Part shown: in pieces, positions 60,601 to 64,000 of the stretch | How positions within the stretch are numbered: the stretch's first letter is position 1 | Layout: each line of letters opens with the position of its first letter | NCBI GenBank assembly: GCA_937907025.1 | Contig: CALESJ010000006.1 | Coordinates: 62,001 to 126,000, forward strand | From: an uncultured Faecalibacterium sp. | GTDB lineage: Bacteria; Bacillota; Clostridia; Oscillospirales; Ruminococcaceae | Reading direction: 5' to 3' | DNA: 64,000 nt | Program-made: the position numbers and the translations under genes | The notes under the pieces: generated by a model | The model's database searches: none | What the model was told of the DNA's origin: nothing | The model's input: the letters and a program-made list of their open reading frames with translations, nothing else

Positions 60601-61085
60601 AGGTCCGCAAAAGCACAGAAATCCGGGTCGGTGTAGGCGGTTTCCAGCACAGCGGCCAGGGTATCCTGGCGCAGTCGGCCCAGCGTGGCATCGTCGGCGG
60701 TTTCAAAGTCCGGCGGGATGTCCAGGGCAGCAAAATGCTGCTGTACAAAATGCAGGCAGAAAGCATCCACTGTGCCGATGGAAGCCCGCTGCAGACGCAG
60801 CTGCTGGCGGCGCAGGCGGGCGTCTTCCGGATGGCGGCGCACTTCGGCCAGCAGGCGGGCGGTGATGTCGGCCCGCAGTTTGGCCGCTGCCGCGTTGGTG
60901 AAGGTCATAATCAGGAGGCTGTCGGCTTCCACGGGATGGACCGGGTCGGTGATGAGCCCCACAGCCCGCTCTACCAGAACGCGGGTCTTGCCGGAGCCGG
61001 CGGCGGCGCTGACCAGCAGACTGCCGCCCCGGGCCCGGATAGCCGCAGCCTGGGCAGGGGTGAATTGGATGGTCGGATTGGGCAT
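57603..61085 (-). CDS. addA: ATP-dependent helicase/nuclease subunit A (AddA)
   Basis: A 1160-residue UvrD-type helicase with a RecB-like nuclease, half of the AddAB double-strand-break end-resection enzyme. Walker A is AAAGSGKT (27-34); further motifs are LLIMTFTNAAAAKLRADI, LVDEYQDTNALQDAIYF, FVGDIKQSIYRFRQADP and IMTVHRSKGLEFPVVFVAG. The C-terminal nuclease has GTAIHAFLQ, then EIVDYKTDRSRD and GQLRLYRRA. The ATG at 61085 follows AGGTG; a TTG five codons earlier is less likely. Lies 29 nt after addB. Confidence 0.96.
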   Translation of the reverse strand: MPNPTIQFTPAQAAAIRARGGSLLVSAAAGSGKTRVLVERAVGLITDPVHPVEADSLLIMTFTNAAAAKLRADITARLLAEVRRHPEDARLRRQQLRLQRASIGTVDAFCLHFVQQHFAALDIPPDFETADDATLGRLRQDTLAAVLETAYTDPDFCAFADLYDRGRTDDTAGTVVLELYDFTRTLPHPDRVLDSFAAMWAGDDLPQNTAWGKALLSSAAARTAGALRLIDAAIVSATRNEDADRAYTAVLLDDQSKLQLLGERLQRGDWDKAVQALDQFSQWQRPGRIKGGKDQNPAARAASELRDRAKKQVEKLKTDFLLCTAEEFSADRRRAAPLVAALVRVVRQFSQAYFEAKLEEKVLDYADYEHLTLDLLQTPEGERTPLCRTVSARYSAVLVDEYQDTNALQDAIYFSLASPEGDNLFFVGDIKQSIYRFRQADPTVFTEKQTAWAPYAEEEDGLMTRPATIALDANFRSAPAVIEGVNFLFEQVFSADLGGIEYGPGQRLVVGKPGEYAGLCEMLVLDGCTDPAANDARAIAARITRMKEEGFLVRGGEGTRPCRDEDFCILLRSRGDFPVYEAALRAVGIPVFADAAADLLDTPHVRPFAALLRIIDNPAQDVELSAVLLSPLYDCRPDDLVRLRSRMPGGSLYAAVRQGPKERFGAFLEDLQTFRRLARTMPVPALIEELFARTGYLAAAGAMPDGARCREDLLAFAAWASGAGARGLPALIRAMNAAQQNGGVTPGGGGQSRPGCVSIMTVHRSKGLEFPVVFVAGTTHKFNQSDVIRPVLCHRSLGVGLTLRDGTKASRYKTLPYAALAQSIRAETLSEEMRILYVALTRAQDALIITVPCKNLERELSVPALCAAAGATGAETLQGFQHWGGWLLTAALRHPAGEPLWKYTGFLPTYADTQAPLQLRVETPPPPADTAAPQPDAEPDKALEQTLLHNFAWQDPAALLHDIPAKVSVSAVTHAARDVALERPAFMQKTGLTGAERGTAIHAFLQSMPFEEGEPDLDAEVQRQLDLNLLDPELARVLDLEAVRPFLQGALWRRIRQARRILREEPFITSLPASEVVPGAPDTASVLVQGIADLVLVFEDHAEIVDYKTDRSRDADYYIKEYAGQLRLYRRAFALRLGVPVNRLTIYAFSLQQEIDVPLQ

Positions 61086-61114
61086 GGCAAACACCTGCAA
61101 ATCAAATCAGTAAA

Positions 61115-64000
61115 TCACGGTTCAAAGGGGTCGTCCTTCGTTTCGGGCAGACGTTCGTTCTCGCCGTCGGCGTGGCGGCAGACCGAACGGTAATCGCAGT
61201 ACAGACAGGGGCTTTTTCCCCCGGGCACAAAAGGCTCTGCGGCAATGCGACCGCCGTACAGGTCATCGGCCATGCGGGTGAGCAGCTCGTCCAGATGGTC
61301 CCGGATACGGGCCAGCTTTTCGGGGGAGGCCAGATGCTTGCGGGACGCCGCACTGACCTGCCCGCTCTTGGCGTTAAAGGTCAGGGGCACGAACTCTCCG
61401 GTGCCACGGGTATCCATGGCACGGCAGATGCTCTCGTCATCCACCAGCAGGCCGTCCAACGGATAGGCAGGCGGCGCCGGAGGCTCCCCTGTTCCGCTTT
61501 CGGGGCGGGCACCGGTGGTGGGGGACGGGTCTGCCAGAAGATATTCGACCCCGGCCGCCGTAGCGCCCGGGAAAAGGTTCCCGCCGTTGCGTTCCAGGGT
61601 GAACAGATACAGGAGCATCTGGCAGTCCAGCCCGTAGTACACTTCTTTCAGGTCGAATTTTTTGCTGCCGGTCTTGTAGTCCACCACCCGCAGCCAGGTT
61701 TTGCCGTTCAGGGGCATGGCGTCCACCCGGTCGATGGTGCCCACCACCCGCACCGTGTGCCCGGCACCATCGGTGAGTTCCACCGGCTCCACCCGGGGTG
61801 CATCGGGATTGTCTGGGTCGGGGCGGTCGTCAATGCGCAGCTCAAAGGCCACCGGCTTGAAGCCGGACTGATTCATATCCCGCTGGATAAAGCCCAGCAG
61901 GCCCACTAGATTGCGGGCAATGCGGGCCAGCAGATACTGCATCCGCACCCCCGCACCGGGCAGGTTGGCGTCGGCGTATTCCTTGACTAGGTCGTTGACC
62001 AGCGTTTCGATTTCTTCCGCCGTCATGGTGCGGAAGGCATCTCCCTGCCGGCGCAGGGCCTGTTCCAGGACCCAGTGGGTCAGGGTGCCGCTGATATTGG
62101 GCGCCAGTTCGGCTTTCTGCCGGGGTCTGGCCCGCAGCACATACTGCATGAAGTAGCCAAATGGGCAAAGCGCATACTTTTCAAACCGGGTGGGACTGAT
62201 GTGCAGGCGATTGCCCAGCAGTTTTTCCAGCGATACGATGTCGGTGACCATCGCGGGTTCCCGGTGGGCCGCCCGCTGTACCGCGGCAAATCCGGGTGCA
62301 GCGGCAGGGGTGTTTTCCACCGCCCGCAGCGCTTCCAGCACCGCCTCCCGCTCGGGCGTGTTCTGCTGCCAGACGCTGCCCAGCAGGTCCAGGGCCGCCG
62401 CCGGGGTCGCCCCCAGATCGGCGGGTGCCGGTTCTGTATAAGGCACTTCCAGCAGTTCCAGAGCCGGGGCCAGGGCCGCCGTGACCGGCAGTCCTGCCGC
62501 ACCACCGGGCCAGGAGAGCCACAGCCAGCGGGCCGGGGCGGTCAACGCCTTATAAAAGCAGACCTGTTCCCGGATAACACGGTTTTCAAAGCAGTCGGGC
62601 AGGTCGGCGCCCTGGGCGATCATGGTATCCCGGTCGGCGTGGGTCAGCAGGCCCTGGTCGCCGGGGGTCTGGGGGAACTCCCCTTCTGCCAGGCCCAGCA
62701 CAAAGCAGGCATCGGTTTCCGGCAGGCGCATACGGCCCGCCGTGGTAAAGATCACGCTGTCAAGGCTCTGGGGGATATGGCCCATATCGGTGGTGCGCAG
62801 CAACAGGGTGAACAGGTCGGCGTACTCCGCAGGAGTCAGCGTCTGGTCCTCACCCAGCAGGCGGACCAGGTCGTTGAGCAGTCCGGTGACCACATTCCAC
62901 TCCCGCAGGGCTTCATCCGCCGCCGGCAGCATGCCCTTGGCACGCAGTTCCTCCGCCAGCTGCTGCAGAGATTGCTCGGCCCCCAGTGCCTGCAAAAACA
63001 GGTAAAGCTGCCGGGTCATTTCCCCCACGGCCGCGCCCCGGGCCTTATCCAGGAAGGTTTGGGCCCGGTCTGCCAGGAACTTGCGGGCAGCTTCGGCATC
63101 GGCCAGGTCGGTGTGGTCCTGTTCCGACCAGGTATCCACATACCCGGAAGGATTGCGGGTGAAAGGCGCGCGCCAGTCTTCGGCGCGTAGAGGCCAGGTG
63201 TAGGCATAGTTTTCCAGCGCACAGGCCTGTTCTTCCTCCAGATGCACCAAGCCTGTTTTGAGCAGACGCAGCAGCGCCGTGCCGCCGATGCCGCCGCGCA
63301 GCAGTTCCAGCGCGGCCAGCACCGCCCAGGCCGGCGCGGTATTTTCGGGGGTAGTGGCTTCATCGCAGAAAAGTGGGATGTTCTGCAGGCGGAATTCATA
63401 CCGCACTGCCGGCAGGTAGGTCCCGGAATCCCGGCAGATGACCGCCATCCGGCCATACGGCACCCCCTTACGGGCCAGCGCCTTGATGGCGGCGGCCGCA
63501 GCCTTGGCCTCGGCCTGGCGGCTGTCGGCCTTGCAGCAGCAGATGGGCGGCTGCTCTCCCGACTGGGACTGTACCGTGACTTCGGGGGTATAGCCGGGGT
63601 CAGCCAGCAACAGGGACAGATCGGCCAGAGCCGGAGTCCAGCTGTGGCGGTAATCTTCGGTCAGGGTTTCGGTATGTACCGGCACCCCTGCCTGCCCCGC
63701 CATACGGCGCAGGGTTGCTGCCACCTGACGGGCGCCGCTGAACAACCCCACTCCGCCGTCCGTTTCCTGCAGGTGGTCGCAGCACAGACTGACGGTCAGG
63801 TCCGCCGCAGACAGCACCGCTGCCAGCAAGGCCCGCTTGGGCGCGTTGAAGGTATCAAACTCATCAATGTACACGGCCCGGCCGGCGAAGAACTCCCGGC
63901 CGCCGTCGGCCTCCTGCAGACGGCGGGCCGCCTGTTCCTGCCGGTCGCCGGGGTCCATGGCGGTACCGGCCAGCAGACTTTCGTATGTTCCGTAAATCAG
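61115..64000 (-). CDS. addB: ATP-dependent nuclease subunit B (AddB), 5' end outside window
   Basis: The C-terminal 961 codons are present. The frame continues past the in-frame ATG at 63958 (YESLLAGTAMDPGDRQ), so the true start is to the right. The visible part has VYIDEFDTFNAPKRALL near the start, a degenerate helicase core, and a nuclease domain with VVDYKTGSKKF and CQMLLYLFTLERNG. One Cys in YALCPFGYFMQY plus the three in PCLYCDYRSVC make the 4Fe-4S cluster typical of AddB. Partner of AddA. Confidence 0.96.
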   Translation of the reverse strand: MIYGTYESLLAGTAMDPGDRQEQAARRLQEADGGREFFAGRAVYIDEFDTFNAPKRALLAAVLSAADLTVSLCCDHLQETDGGVGLFSGARQVAATLRRMAGQAGVPVHTETLTEDYRHSWTPALADLSLLLADPGYTPEVTVQSQSGEQPPICCCKADSRQAEAKAAAAAIKALARKGVPYGRMAVICRDSGTYLPAVRYEFRLQNIPLFCDEATTPENTAPAWAVLAALELLRGGIGGTALLRLLKTGLVHLEEEQACALENYAYTWPLRAEDWRAPFTRNPSGYVDTWSEQDHTDLADAEAARKFLADRAQTFLDKARGAAVGEMTRQLYLFLQALGAEQSLQQLAEELRAKGMLPAADEALREWNVVTGLLNDLVRLLGEDQTLTPAEYADLFTLLLRTTDMGHIPQSLDSVIFTTAGRMRLPETDACFVLGLAEGEFPQTPGDQGLLTHADRDTMIAQGADLPDCFENRVIREQVCFYKALTAPARWLWLSWPGGAAGLPVTAALAPALELLEVPYTEPAPADLGATPAAALDLLGSVWQQNTPEREAVLEALRAVENTPAAAPGFAAVQRAAHREPAMVTDIVSLEKLLGNRLHISPTRFEKYALCPFGYFMQYVLRARPRQKAELAPNISGTLTHWVLEQALRRQGDAFRTMTAEEIETLVNDLVKEYADANLPGAGVRMQYLLARIARNLVGLLGFIQRDMNQSGFKPVAFELRIDDRPDPDNPDAPRVEPVELTDGAGHTVRVVGTIDRVDAMPLNGKTWLRVVDYKTGSKKFDLKEVYYGLDCQMLLYLFTLERNGGNLFPGATAAGVEYLLADPSPTTGARPESGTGEPPAPPAYPLDGLLVDDESICRAMDTRGTGEFVPLTFNAKSGQVSAASRKHLASPEKLARIRDHLDELLTRMADDLYGGRIAAEPFVPGGKSPCLYCDYRSVCRHADGENERLPETKDDPFEP

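Overview
The window is a gene-dense, GC-rich chromosome segment from a low-copy, conventional bacterial genome of the Clostridia. The best fit is an Oscillospiraceae (Ruminococcaceae) gut anaerobe close to Faecalibacterium, Gemmiger or Subdoligranulum. Evidence is the Bacillota operon order rimP-nusA-ylxR-ylxQ-infB-rbfA-nrnA, a T-box leader, an IreB homologue, AddAB in place of RecBCD, FakA/YloU, two ferredoxin-type aldo/keto reductases, and strong Bacillota promoters and intrinsic terminators. The genus is inferred, not proven. I see no tRNA or rRNA gene, no insertion sequence, no prophage and no CRISPR array.

Layout, left to right. 1-5870 (minus): the nusA-infB operon, ending in a truncated nrnA. 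5925-8481 (minus): an MBOAT O-acyltransferase with an AlgX/AlgJ-like partner, a likely polysaccharide acetylation pair. 8544-11825 (minus): an M29 aminopeptidase, a single-chain glycyl-tRNA synthetase and an unknown 77-residue protein. 12021-13397 (plus): murC. 13478-16764 (minus): a tryptophan-type ABC importer under a tryptophan T-box. 16791-25671 (minus): a cell-envelope block of a LytR-CpsA-Psr protein with an unusual C-terminal half, a polytopic membrane protein, FtsW and a very unusual SpoIID protein. 25722-29515 (minus): iscS-thiI-cinA. 29617-30708 (minus): an Fe-S aldo/keto reductase.

30718-33778 (plus): proC-proB-proA, a complete glutamate-to-proline route. 33913-35792 (plus): an ECF-like sigma factor and a membrane protein that may be its anti-sigma. 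35818-37952 (minus): a secreted GH25 muramidase with a Thr-Pro repeat linker. 38081-39873 (plus): a short glycogen branching enzyme homologue. 39870-40659 (plus): a TPP riboswitch controlling ThiT. 40799-41524 (plus): an AlkD-type glycosylase. 41876-45538 (plus): nagE-nagB-nagA for N-acetylglucosamine uptake and catabolism. 45684-45938 (plus): ireB. 46010-51682 (minus): dacA, then yloU-fakA-recG. 51991-53682 (plus): a CBS protein and a second Fe-S aldo/keto reductase. 53802-57548 (minus): rpmG-secE-nusG-rplK-rplA and rplJ-rplL. 57603-64000 (minus): addB (truncated at the edge) and addA.

Most of the window is core metabolism and information processing. The part most worth a second look is the envelope block. 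It holds two large single-pass proteins that each join a recognisable cell-wall domain (SpoIID or LCP) to regions that look like catalytically dead versions of other enzymes: CinA/PncC and class B sortase in one, and an EreA/Tiki-like fold in the other. These assignments come from reading the sequence by eye and need profile searches.
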